NCBI GenBank assembly: GCA_016271365.2
Contig: CM057452.1
Span: 1,242,571,001-1,242,635,000 of the forward strand
From: Neoceratodus forsteri
Taxonomy: Eukaryota; Chordata; Ceratodontiformes; Ceratodontidae
Direction of reading: 5' to 3'
DNA length: 64,000 bases
Of the stretch, positions 11,086-22,207 are shown in pieces (position 1 is the first letter of the stretch; every line of letters starts with the position of its first letter). The notes beneath the pieces were generated by a model. The model was not told the DNA's origin, ran no database searches, and worked only from the letters and a program-made list of their open reading frames with translations. A program made the position numbers and the translations under genes.

Positions 11086-11473
11086 GTTGAAGACAGCTGG
11101 TGACAAAGGATTTAGTGTCACCGCCCCCATCCTGTGGAATTCGCTTGTTCCAGATGTTAGGGAGGCCCCTTCTGTTGAGGTTGTAAAGGCCTGCCTTAAT
11201 GCCTTCTTATATAATCAGGTCTTCCCAGACTGTGTTGTATATTCCTGACCCAATTTCTGAATTTGATATTTAAAATAATTTTGGCTTCTTTTGAGTTTAT
11301 TACTGCTGCTTAAGGTATTATTTTAAATCTAATGATGTGTATTGATGTTTATAAGTGTATTATTTATTTTTATATTTGTATGTAAATGGCATCTTTTTAA
11401 TATGTACGGTGCCCAGAACCTCCAGGATGGGCTTCTTTCAAATAAAATTTGCCTTGCTTTGCCTTGCCTTGCC

Positions 11474-12416
11474 AGTGGGGTCAGCCAGGTCCTCTGAGTG
11501 TGTGGCAGTGCATGGGTGTCCAGGTGCAGGCTGTAGGATGCTCCTCATTTACCATCCTCCAGGGTCAGGAGGAGATTTCCTGCAGGAGGTGATGGATTTC
11601 ATCATTGACAAGGTGTTGGAGTCCTCCAGATGATTGATATTGAGGGCCTCCAATGCCCATATCGATGATGAATCCTTGCAATTTGTTAATGACCTCCTCC
11701 ACTTGATGGCATCAATGGGCCTGACACAGGTAGTTACTTCTGTGACCCATCACTGCAGCCACACGCTGGACCTGGTTTTCTCACTGGGGCTTGAGGTTAT
11801 GAATCTCAAGACTGATCAGGTCATGTGATCTGATCATTACACGGTGAAGCTCCTGTCTGGGGCCCCCCCCTTGAAAATCCTGCCCCTGTTGAGATGATTA
11901 GCTACCACCCTTTAAGGTGACTGTCCCCAGAGGGACCATTGGTGGTAGCTGATTTATCTAGTGTGAATGCTGCATGAGCGGTTGGTGTGGGCAAGGCAGT
12001 GGCCACCTAGAATAAGGCAGTATCAGAGGCACTTGATGCCATCGCACTGGTCTGTATATGATCCAGGTCTTTTCACTTGACGTCTCTTTCGTTTGATGGG
12101 GATCTCAAGGCGATGAAGTTCAGGGGTCAGAAGTTGAAGCATTGCTTGCAGAAGATCCGGTCAGAGGAGAACAAACTGGCTTTGCATGCTCATTATTATG
12201 AGTACCAAAGGGCAGTCAACCATAAGAAGGCATAGTTCCTGTCCAGGGAGATTGCTGCAAGGAGGAACAGATCATGTCAACTCTTTCAGACTGTGGACAG
12301 ACTTTTGCATCCAGTCTGTCTACAGTCAAAAAAAGCTTTTTGAACTGCATTATGCAACAAGTCACACAGAGCCTCAGGGATTGGGCATCATATAAATAAA
12401 TATGCCTTGCCTTGCC
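11474..12416 (+). mobile_element. L2-clade LINE, copy 2, internally deleted
   Basis: The segment starts directly after the tail of copy 1. Blocks LIYHPPGSGGDFL, LRASNAHIDDESL, HTLDLVFSLGLE and SDHYTVK are the second half of an APE endonuclease. The RT is absent, and the copy ends TATAAATAAATATGCCTTGCC like copy 1. It could be a separate truncated copy, or the older element into which copy 1 inserted. Confidence 0.7.
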
Positions 12417-12490
12417 TGGCTATAGGGCTACCACTCTTTTGTGATGCAGAAACCCTAAGAAGGGTTCCACCTCAGAGGTGTCAGAGGGCT
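12417..12490 (+). repeat. Dispersed repeat X, right part
   Basis: CTATAGGGCTACCACTC and GATGCAGAAACCCTA match CTACAGAGCTAACACCC and GACGTAGAAACCCAA of the intact copy at 22480-22525. The L2 pair therefore sits inside a copy of X. Confidence 0.55.
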
Positions 12491-12985
12491 GTGGTTCATG
12501 CCAAATGTACCTCAGGGAAGAAGGCCCAAACCCGAAAAAAAGAGGTCAGGGTGAGTGTCACTCAGAATCACCAGGAGAGGGGGGACCATTAGGCCTCCCC
12601 CCAGGTCATCAGATGGAAGGGAGAGGAAACTGGAGTGGGAAAGGAGAAGGTGCACAGGAGGGTGAGGGACACAGAAGGACAATAGGGAGCAAAGAGTTAC
12701 AGGGGTCATGGTGAAAGGTGGTGTCCATGAATGCTAGAAGTCTGTCCAGCAAGATGGCAGATTTCTAGGCAGTAATGGCAGAGTGAGAGGTGGACATAGT
12801 GTCCATCACTGAAACATGGGCAACCCAATACCATGACTGGACTCTTATGATCCCTGGGTACAGACTGTATCAGATGGACAGAAAAAAAGGGACAGGGGTG
12901 TGGCTCTGTTCATAAGGGAAGGGATAGTATACACCAGGCAGGAGGAGAAAGACAGGACTGAATCTTATGGGTGCAACTCCAGAAT
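12491..12985 (+). mobile_element. CR1 element, fragment 1 of 3 (start of ORF2)
   Basis: From 12720 the plus strand reads SMNARSLSSKMADF, VDIVSITETWA, HDWTLMIPGYRLYQMDRKKG, the first half of a CR1 endonuclease, with several stops. The reading breaks at about 12980 where another LINE begins, and the endonuclease resumes at 15907. The lead-in 12491-12720 is purine-rich and probably the end of ORF1 or a linker. Confidence 0.75.
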
Positions 12986-13239
12986 AACAAAGGATAAGGA
13001 TTCATCCAGTACTGCACCACACTCCTGGCTGCATAATGGATATTACCTACTCCACAGTGCCAGGCCTTAGCCATTTCAGCTGGCTCCCAAAATGGCTTCA
13101 AAGACTGCTGACCTCGTACAGCTCCCTGCCTTTTTTTTATCTGCCATACCACCATTGCCTCCACATTCATAACAACCGGAAAAGATCTTTTACTCAGCAG
13201 CAAAGAAATAATAAACTGTGTTGAATAAAGCAAAAAAAT

Positions 13240-14035
13240 ATATCTACTCAGACTCATCCTTCTGCTTCTACTAATATCTGGCAATGTACACCCAAATCCT
13301 GGCCCAGTTGGGGTTGCATTATCAAGCAACAATAATAAGGAAGGAATAATTACACTCACCAACATAAATATCTGCAGTCTACTCAAAAAGATTGACTGCC
13401 TGCAAGTCTGGGCATTACAACACAACCCTGACGTACTCACAGTCATTGAGACATGACTCACCCCAAAAATACCAGATTCCACTGTCTCGCTACCAGGGTA
13501 CACACTTTTCAGGAATGACAGGATCTCAAAAAGAGGAGGGGTCTGTGTGTTATACATTAAAGACTTGATAAAGGGGTTTGCTCTTCCTCTACCCCACCTT
13601 ACCAGTACTGTAGAAATTCTCCCCATAAAAATTCTGTTGGGGGCCCACAACAAAGCACTATCTATACTTTCTGTATACATCCCTTCAGAAGTGAAATTTC
13701 CAGGATTTGAAGAACTCATGGAGGTTATCAGATGTCAGTATCTCAACTCTGAATTTATTATTCTAGGGGATTTCAGTATCAATTGTTTTGCACCCCTGAC
13801 TGGCACACATAAGGACACTGTAGCAGCGTTGCATCTTACACAACTAGTTGGCTCACCCACCAGAACAAATTACAAAACTGAATCTAGCACACTACTTGAC
13901 TGGATCCTCACAAACCACTCGGATCATATCTCCAATGTGGCAGTCCACCCAGACTCACTGAGTGACCACTCTCCGGTAACCTGCAGCTGGACCAACAAAT
14001 TCAGTGCAACACCCCCCTCAAGTAATCTCCAATCG
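13240..14035 (+). pseudogene. Family C endonuclease
   Basis: After the 2A-like motif, one frame reads LTNINICSLLKKIDCLQVWA, PDVLTVIET-stop, LPGYTLFRNDR, GGVCVLYIKD and, from 13547 without a stop, SILSVYIPSE, IILGDFSINCF (the GDFN block), LLDWILTNHSD and LSDHSPVTC (the catalytic SDH block). This is a complete APE endonuclease with one stop at ET/W and is well preserved. In the living element it would nick the genomic target. Confidence 0.85.
13280..13306 (+). other. 2A-like motif GNVHPNPGP
   Basis: The nine codons lie in frame with the endonuclease and directly after a leucine-rich stretch reading LILLLLLIS. The 2A ribosome-skipping consensus is D-V/I-E-x-N-P-G-P. Here Asp is Asn and Glu is His, so activity is uncertain. 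Similar motifs near the start of APE-type LINE proteins are known in other animals. Confidence 0.55.
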
Positions 14036-15430
14036 TAAACTAAAAAGGGGTCACCTGGAGTACCTTAAGGAGCAGCTGCGCAACACTGACTGGAGCCCCC
14101 TTGACACAGCGGTGGATATGGACACTGCACTTGATTACGTCATCAAACAATTCAATGCTTCTTGTGGCTGCCATGCACCTGTGCAGAGGTCAAAAATCCA
14201 TGGAAGACATAGCCTCTGGATCACACCAGACCTAACAGGCTGCATAAAAAATAAGGACAACTGGTGGCATAGGGCACAGACCTCAGGCTACAGTCAGACA
14301 TACAGGAATACAGAAGACTATGGAATGACTGCACCCAGGCCATCCACTCTGCCAAAAGTAAACATTTTAGGGAAGCGTTACAAACAACATGGGGAAACAG
14401 CAAGTCCTTTTGGGATAACTTAGAAGATGTGACAAGGAAAGTCAAGAAAGAGGCTTCACAAATGCTCAACATCAATGATGCCCCTACCCTTGACCCCCTG
14501 ACTATTGCCAACACGTTTAACAAAATATTTACTGACCTGAACAGTGTACCTCCAACAAATTTTTTTGAAGAAACCGACCCAAGACCAAGCCAAAACCTAG
14601 GACCCACTCAAACATCACCCCCCACCTTCTATTTCAAAACTGTCAACTACAACCAAGCAAGAAAGTACATTTGTAAGGTGCTTGAAAAATCCAGGAAAAG
14701 CGGGGACACACTCAACCTAATAACTTATTTCCCTTGCACTTGATGAAATCCTAGCTCCCATTACTAAGCTGTTGAACTTATCCCTGCAGCTGGCTCAATT
14801 CCCCCAAGCTTGGAAATCAGCCCTAGAAACACCGGAGCACAAGAGTGGTGATTGGGAATTGCATACCAATTATGGACCTATTTCTATCCTTCCACCACTG
14901 TCAAAAACAGTCAACATAAGAACTGGGCTCCTGCACAGGCACAAGAAATGCCTGACACCCAAAGCCCTCCAAACCCCAATCCATAGCTGTCATCGACTAT
15001 GGATTGTTATATGCAGCTCAGCCACTCCCACCATATTGCATAGGATAGCAGTAGCCCTAAACAAAGCCTACAGACTGCTCACCAATTCCCCCTGACTAAC
15101 TCACACTTGCAACCTTTATGAGCAAGCCGAGTGGCTACAACTTGAAAACAGGATACAGTACCAAACCTGCCTATTCGCTAAAAAATCAATACTCGGACTC
15201 AACCTCCTGGAGTCACAAACCAATTAAGCATATTCACAGGCATGCACCGTACCAGGAACTCTGACCATCAGGTACTCACTGTCTCTCGCTGCAGAACCTC
15301 CCAAGGGCAGAGGTCATATGACTACCGGGCACCACTTTGGCTCAATAACCTCGGCTCTCAACGTAGCGTCACCCAAGATTGGGGCTTTTCAAGACCAAGG
15401 TAAGACAACACCTAATGAAGAAAAGCTCCT
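14036..15430 (+). pseudogene. Family C linker, reverse transcriptase remnant and C-terminus
   Basis: Frames contain KIHGRHSLWITPDL (endonuclease-RT linker), LNINDAPTLDPLTIANTFN, TDLNSVPP, LAQFPQAWKSALETP and YGPISILPPLSKT (RT blocks 0-2). The sequence then jumps to RTGLLHRHKKCLTPKAL and LNKAYRLLTNSP, the region after the YxDD box. The catalytic palm is therefore deleted at about 14925. Copy 2 at 28479-30945 keeps that part. Confidence 0.75.
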
Positions 15431-15906
15431 GTGACTGCACTTTCTAATTACTCCACCCCCCCATATTCTGACACAGGACTATTTCTTCTTTCAGGCCATC
15501 TTACTGTCCCCTCACTACTCCGACTTTGTCCTACTACTCCAAATTGTCCCCGTCTTTGCCCTGCAATCCCCTGCACTCTCCTCTCCCATCTCCCCCATAT
15601 AATCATCTTCCCCCACCCCCACCAACTCAATTGCCCCCTACTCTCCTTTCGGGACAGCTGCTTACTGTCTTTTACCTGACAATGCCACCTAGGCTGCTAC
15701 AGTTACCTGAATTATCCTGTTGTTAAAACCTCTCTGTTTCCTATTTACAGTGTATTATGTCTTTGTTTTCTCACCTAGCTAGATATTCCTAAACCCATAT
15801 TGTCTGTATACCCACCCTCTAGGACGTGGAACTTTTGTAAAAGAGCAGTCTCACGCTCAAAGGTATTGTAATCCAAGACTGAAAAAAATAAATAAATAAA
15901 AAATAA

Positions 15907-17650
15907 AGGGAGAAGGGTTAGATTGGGGGGAGTGTATAGAGCTGGGGGACCAAATAAAAAAGCTAAGTTGTAAAGCAAACATCAACATAACAGGTGACTT
16001 CAACATGCCTGGAACAGACTGGAGTACCCCAGCCACCTCCTGTTTCAGCAAACAGGCCCTCCTAGATGCTTTCCAGGAGTGTTTCCTTGTGCAGGGAATC
16101 TCTGAGCAAACAAGGGAGGGTACTATACTGGACCTGGTGCTGTCAGATGGAGAGCATGTCCAGGAAATAACAGTGGAGGACCCCCTCTCAAGCAGCGACC
16201 ACTACATGGTGTAGTTCTGCCTCAATATGGGAAAGGAAGCAGCCAGGACTAGGGTGGTGGATTTCAGGATGGTGGACATTCGTGGGATGGGTGAAATCCT
16301 AGTATAGGGCACCTTAAGAAAATCAGGCCAAAATGGATGCGGATCAAAAATGGTCCATCATGAAGTTGAAACTGATTGAGGCAATAAACACATGCACAAC
16401 GACTCAGAGTAAGAGTCTCAGGATAAAGACAGCAAGCTGGTTCAACAAGGATGGGGCAGTGAAAGTGGGAGAGAAGAGGGCAGTCTTTCAGAAGTACTAT
16501 ATAAAAATACTAGGAGGGAAGAGGACAGGGAGGTTTACACTGGGAAATATGAAGAGGCAGTGTATGAGGTCCAGGCAACTAAAGTGGCAAGAGAATTAAG
16601 GCTAGCGCAGGGGATCAGGCAAACGAAGTATGATTTTTTCAGATATATAAGGGAGAAATGAAGTGGAAAGCATGGGATTGTCAGGATTAAGGGGGGTGGA
16701 TGGAAAATAGTGAGGTACTGGAGGAGGCACTGAATGAGTGCTTTGGCTCTAACTTCACTAGCGAAAAGGATGGACCTATGCTGCAGGGAAAAATAGGGGT
16801 TAGACTGGGAAATGAGGATGAATCAAAGGGGCAGATCAAGGAAGACAGGGTTTTTAACGGTCTTAGGGCCCTTTGGGTGGACAAGGCACCTGGCCCAGAC
16901 AGCATGCACTCAAGAGTTCTGGTAGAGCTGGCAAAGGTCCTGGCCACCTCCCAGGTGGATCTATTTAGCAGCTCGCTGGAGACGGGATGTGTGACTCAGG
17001 ACTGGAGAATGGCACATGTGGTACCACTCCACCAGAGTGGTCCCAGAGATGAACTTGGTAATTACAAGCCGGTCAACCTAACCTCCATTGTGGGCAAGTT
17101 GATGAAGGCCATTCTTAAAGACAGACTGGTAACCTTTCTGGAGGTAAATGGTCTCCAGGATGCCAGGCAGCATGGGTTTGTCATGGGGAGTATTGCCAGA
17201 CCAACATGATAGACTTCTTTGACTGGGTTACAAGGCTATTAGACAAGGGCCAGATGGTAGATGTCTTGTACCTGGACTTCAGTAAGGCCTTCTACTCCAT
17301 GCTGCATGGAAGGTTACTCATCAAAATGAGTAGCCTGGAAGTTGGGGACAAGCTGCTGGGATGGGTCAGGAGCTGGATGCAAGACAGGAACCAGAGGGTG
17401 ATGGTGGGGGGGGGCTATCCAAGCATTGATCTATAAGAAGTGGGGTCCCACAGGTCCCAGTACTAGAACAAGTGTTATTCAACAACTTTATTGGTGACAT
17501 AGCGAATGAGATCAGAAGTAAAATCTGTCTATTTGCTGATAATACTAAGCTCTCTGGGAAAGTGGACACAATGGAGGGGAGACAGGGACTCATGGAGGAT
17601 CTGGCTAGGCTCAAGAACTGGTCTGGCATCTGGCAGTTGGGGTTCAAAGT
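15907..17650 (+). mobile_element. CR1 element, fragment 2 of 3 (endonuclease end and RT)
   Basis: The CR1 frame resumes directly after the tail of family C: NINITGDFNMPGTDW, GTILDLVLSDGE and SSSDHYMV finish the endonuclease. The RT follows with DKAPGPDSMHSRVL, QDWRMAHVVPLHQSG, NYKPVNLTSIVGKLM, VLYLDFSKAFYSMLH, GWVRSWMQDRNQRV and KICLFADNTKLSG. The catalytic FADD is FADN here. It breaks at about 17650 within WQLGFK, where LINE A is inserted. Confidence 0.85.
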
Positions 17651-17887
17651 CCATATACCTCCTTCATTCTGTCAATCACCCCTACAGCTCCTCTTGTAAG
17701 CAGACCTCACTTTCCCTACTACCCTCCAGCATGTCTATTTTCCCTTCCTAGTCACTTTGCCTTTATTTATTTCCTTATTTGATTCTCTCCACCCCTCCCC
17801 CCATCCCCTCCCTCACGTATTTCCTTCTCCAATTTCAAAAGTCCTAAACTTCACTATTTCATCCTTGCCCTGCTCCGTCTTTCATCA

Positions 17888-17914
17888 GGGAACATCCACC
17901 CAAACCCTGGCCCA
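17888..17914 (+). other. 2A-like motif GNIHPNPGP
   Basis: It is in frame with the endonuclease that follows and preceded by YFILALLRLSS, a hydrophobic segment. It matches the motif of family C at 13280 except for one conservative change, although the two LINE families differ clearly downstream. Confidence 0.55.
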
Positions 17915-17950
17915 ATTTCTTCTCCTACTCTGGCTCCTTATCCAAATAAC

Positions 17951-20756
17951 ATGTCTCCAAACCCCACTCCCACTACAACCGTCCATGATGGGTTGAAGCT
18001 CCTCCACTTGAACACCTGCAGCCTGCTACCTAAAATTGACCTCTTACAAACTCTTATGATTTCATACACCCCTGACATCCTAATTATTACTGAGACATGG
18101 CTCAAAAAAAGCACCCCTGACAGTGCCATTGCTATCCCTGGGTATTCTGTCTTCGGACAAGATCGATTGGGTCATGGAGGGGGGAGTGGCCATGTACATC
18201 CTGTCCTCACTGCAGTTTGCTACCACCCTATCTACATCCATCCCAGCTACCTATGAAGCTTTTGTCACCTGCATTACCCTTTCTTTCTCAATCCCAATCT
18301 TTGTGGCTGGCATCTACTGCTGCCCAAGCATTCAACTCTCGGTCACGACTGAACTCTTTGCAAATATCACCTCCCTCTCACAATCTGGTGAACTTTTCAT
18401 AATGGGTGACATGAATCTAAATTGGTTGTCTCCTAAGTTAAGCAAGCTATGCAATGATGCCTTAGCTCTAAACCTCACTCAACTTATACTTGAGCCCACA
18501 GGCCCTAATCCCAAAACACAATATCACACCCTGCTTGACTGGGCACTCACAACCCACCCACACCACGTCATTAAATCTGGTCTCTGCCCCAATGCCCTTA
18601 ATGACCACAACCCCATTTTCATTGTACATAAGGTTCATCGCCCCAAACCTCCCCCTAAAATCATACAGCTCCAGTCCTTTAAATCCTTAGACCTTACCCC
18701 AATCAGCTCTGCACTCACTTCCACTGACTGGGCCCCCCCTCTCCACTGCCATTTCTGTTGATCAAACACTTGACTATTTTAAGGATAAATTCATTGCCAC
18801 CTGGAATGTCTTTGCTCCTTTCAGATGGACCAGAGTCCATGGGCATCACTTCCCCTGGATCACCCCCGAACTACTGGCCTGCTTCAGGAAGCATGATCAG
18901 ACCTGGAGAAAACACAAATCTACTAAGCATCCAAACAACTATGCCAAGTACAGAATGCTATGCAATTCATGTACTAAAGCTACTAGACTGGCTAAGTCTG
19001 ATTATTTAAACTCCTCATTTCTGACTAACCCTAATTCTCCATCTAAATTCTGGAGGGTAGTTCATTCTTTGTTCTCTTCCCCTCTCCCTCTCCTCCTTCA
19101 GTTCTCAAGGTAAATAACTCGCTAGTTTCTGACCCTGGCTCTGTGACCTATGAATTTAATACCTACTACACCTCAGGCGTCATGTCTCTTCTAAATTCCC
19201 TGTCCTCATTGCCACCTACTAACGTCAGCCCTTCACCTCAGCCAGTGCCTACCCCTCCACCATTTTCTTTTTCTACTATCTCCCCTGATGCAGCTCTTAA
19301 TGCTCTCCTATCCCTCAATCCCTCTAAAGGCTCCTCACCAGATGAACTCGATCCTAAACTTCTCCACCTTTCTGCTCCTGCAATTGTTTATCCTAGCACC
19401 TGAATCCTTAACTTGTCCTTTATTTCTGTCCAAGTACCCTCATTCTGGAAACATGCTGTAGTCCTTCCTCTCCCCAAGGGTGGTGACACATCCACTCCTG
19501 GCAACTATTGCCTCATTTCCCTCCTTCCTACCCTTGCCATACTTCAAGAATATTTAGTTCCCTCTCAACTATCACCATTCCTCTCTAATTTCTCCTTCTT
19601 CACCCTCTTCCAATCTGGTTTTTGGAAGAACAACTTAATAACCACCTCCCTCCTCAGGCTTACTGACTCCATCCTTTCAGGGATGGATGATGGCCTGATT
19701 ACCTCAGTCATCTTTGTCAACCTAGCCAAAGCTTTTGACACTGTTTCCCATCCCCTACTTCTTGATTAACTCTTTTCAGCTGGCCTTGCTCCATCAACCA
19801 CCAACTGGTTTAAATCCTACCTCATTGACGGGACTCAGTCAGTGAGAATCCTTGATTCCATCTCCCCTCCATTCCCCATCAACACTGGTGTCCCTCAGGG
19901 CTCAGTGCTTGGCTCCCTTCTCTTCTCCATTTTCCTTAATGATCTTCCCACAGCATGCTCATCCTCTTCTATCCACATGTATGCTGATGATACTGTTTTG
20001 TACAGTTCAAGGCAAAAACCCTGCTGCCATGTAAACCAGCTTACAGCATGACTTCAACCAAGTCAAGCTCTGGTTTGCTTCTCACCAGCTTTTTCTAAAT
20101 GCCAAGAAGACAGTCTCAATGACCTTTGGCACAAGACAGAGACTTTCTAGGTTCCTGGCCCTACCCACCTTCCACACCCTTGATGGGACCATCTTGGACT
20201 ACACCGCCTCATTTCGATATCTGGGAGTTTGGCTGGACCAGCACCTCAACTTCTCTGTGCATATCAATGCTGTCCTGAAGAAACTGCACCCCAAGCTTGG
20301 TGCTCTGTACAGGAATCATAGTTGCATCCCGCTGACTGCGAGGCACAAAATTGTTCAGAAGATGATACTCCCCATCTTTGACTACTGCAACGTAGCCTAC
20401 GGTGCTGCTCCCAAATCTTCCCTGACCAAGTTGGACACTCTGTTTAACTACTTCTGCCTCTTTACTATTGACTTCCCTTCCTGCTCCCACCACTGTGAAC
20501 TCTATCACCCTCTAACCTTCCTTCCACTATCTCACAGATGCATCTCTCACTGTGCCAAACTAACCTCCAAATTCTGGTTCGGAGGGCTCCCCTCCTATCT
20601 CTCATCCTCTCTGTCCACTCCTCCTCCCCCACCCACTCTCTCAGATCAAATGATGTCCACACCTTGGCAGTCCCTCACCACTCCACCCTCATCGGTCAGA
20701 CTGGTTTGACCCATCGTTTCCCTAAAATCTGGAATTCAATCCCTCCTGAAATATGA
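17951..20756 (+). pseudogene. Family A endonuclease-reverse transcriptase
   Basis: The endonuclease blocks are LLHLNTCSLLPKIDLLQTL, PDILIITETWLKKS, IPGYSVFGQDR, AGIYCCPS, IMGDMNLNWLS, LTQLILEPTGPN, LLDWALTTHP and LNDHNPIF. The RT blocks are KGSSPDELDPKLL (19325), FQSGFWKNNLITTSLL, VIFVNLAKAFDTVSHPLL (the first catalytic Asp region), [20 protein letters not shown] and [12 protein letters not shown] (catalytic YADD near 19977-20010). The C-terminus reads SFRYLGVWLDQHLN, LGALYRNHSCIP, ILPIFDYCNVAYGAA and GLTHRFPKIWNSIPPEI. At least three frame changes and a stop at about 19769 make it non-functional, but no domain is missing. Confidence 0.88.
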
Positions 20757-21352
20757 CACTCCTCCTCCAACTATTCCCTTACCTCTGCCCTACACAATTA
20801 CCTTTCCCTCAGCTGTTCCTGCTTTAACCAGCCTTAATACCTGTCCCCAGTTTCTGCCTTCCTACCATGACCCCCCCAGCAGGGTTCTCAACATCCTGAA
20901 GGGGGAAATCAGGAAATGGCTACCCCTTGTTCTCATATTCAGTTCTTGCCTCTCCCCTCTCTCTTCTCCACCTGCCCTTCTGGGTCACCAGTGTGCACAA
21001 CCTAACCCCATCCTTTTTACTCCAACAGCACTTGTGTACTACCTCGAGCCTGCTCCCTCTACACTCATGCACTATAAATGGTTCTATAGGTTTTGTACAT
21101 TCATATGTTCTTTTGTATGATTTTGGACATGTATTGTAATTTACCCAATGTTCCTCTACTATTTATTGTACAATACCTTGTGTTTCAACTGTTGCACAAT
21201 CTTACAATGTTGTATTGTTTGTACTACCCACATACTATTGTAACTGATAATTCTTCACATCCCTATGTAACCCCTCCTCCCAGGTCACACTGTGAGATGA
21301 GTGACTTGTTGTTCAGTGTGCCCTCCTGGTGAAACATTTCAATAAATAAATA

Positions 21353-22207
21353 AAAGCCAAGAAGTGCAAGGTCATGCACATGGGAGCTAGGAATCCCAGG
21401 GCCAGCTACTGGGGGTGTACAGGTGTCCAGCTGAGTGGAGGAAAAGGATCTAGGGGTAATAGTCAGGGGTGACATGAAGCACTCTGCACAGTGCCGCAAG
21501 GCAGCAGCCAAAGCAAATAAAATCCTAGTATGCATTGCCAGAGGTTTCACAACTAGGAGGAAAAAAGGCATTCTGCCTTTATACAGGTCATTGGTGAGAC
21601 CACACCTTGAGTACTGTATGCAGTTCTGATACCCCTATTTGAAGCTGGGCATCAGATTACTGGAGGGGCAACAGTGCCAAGTGACCAAGATGATACAGGG
21701 CATGACGGACAAACCATACGAGAAGAGATTATGGGAGCCAATATGTATTCTCTGGAGGACAGGAGGGAAAGGGGGAATACGATAGAAACCTTCAAGTATC
21801 CCAAAGGTATAAACAAGGTTGGAACAGAGGGCATTTTCAATTTGAAAATGGAGGGGAACACAAGGAGGCATAGTCTGAAGCTGGTGGGAGGTAGATTTAA
21901 AAAGGAATTGAGGAGGAACTTTTTCATGAAAGGGTGGTGTCACACTGGAGTGATCTGCCGAAGGAGGAGGTATCACTGAAAAGGGTGGGAAGCTTTGAAA
22001 AGGGGTGGAACAGAGTTCACGGGAAAGTCACAACTGGAGGAAGAAAGGAGGGGGGAACAGAGTGTATGTGGGTGAGCAACCTCAGGGGGGGCACACCAGT
22101 AATATAGACTGCTCCAGTAATATAGACTGAGTAGCATACTCAAGCAGACTTGATAGACTGCTATTGCCTGTTTCTGCTGGCAATTTCATATGTTTGTATG
22201 TTCGTAG
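21353..22207 (+). mobile_element. CR1 element, fragment 3 of 3 (C-terminus and 3' end)
   Basis: The interrupted CR1 frame resumes as AKKCKVMHMGARNPR, then KDLGVIVRGDMKHS, AAAKANKILVCIARGF, LYRSLVRPHLEYCMQFW and MIQGMTDKPYEKRLW. The copy ends GGCAATTTCATATGTTTGTA with TG-rich octamers, the degenerate form of the CR1 3' terminus (ATTCTRTG)n. Confidence 0.85.

Larger units (their letters stand above)
8498..11473 (+). mobile_element. L2-clade LINE, copy 1
   Basis: This plus-strand non-LTR retrotransposon has APE-type endonuclease blocks, an RT with a YADD box and the L2-type C-terminus, and ends in AAATAAAATTTGCCTTG followed by repeated TTGCC. The coding sequence is broken into many frames. The short tandem TTGCC tail in place of poly(A) is characteristic of CR1/L2-group elements. 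The 5' boundary is approximate. Confidence 0.85.
12986..15906 (+). mobile_element. LINE family C, copy 1, inserted in CR1
   Basis: This APE-type non-LTR element of the CR1/L2/Jockey group is probably nearly full length but internally shortened. It has a 5' leader, a 2A-like peptide motif, an endonuclease, a damaged RT and a C-terminal domain. It ends with GAAAAAAATAAATAAATAAA at 15878-15906. Just before the tail is TTTGTAAAAGAGCAGTCTCA followed by CGCTCAAAGG, a 3'-end structure shared with the minus-strand copy at 28479-30945. The 5' junction is good to about 20 bases. Confidence 0.75.
17651..21352 (+). mobile_element. LINE family A, copy 1, near full length, inserted in CR1
   Basis: A ~3.7 kb pyrimidine-rich plus-strand LINE of the CR1/L2/Jockey group lies between the CR1 words GGGGTTCAA and GCCAAGAAG. 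It has a 2A-like motif, an APE endonuclease, an RT with YADD and a C-terminal domain, and ends in AATAAATAAATAAAA at 21340-21353. Only one coding region is seen. It is broken by frameshifts but all domains are present. A minus-strand fragment of the same family is at about 24250-26215. Confidence 0.85.

Noticed and set aside
20209..20662. Minus-strand frames opposite family A RT
   Set aside because: Antisense shadows of the LINE coding strand.
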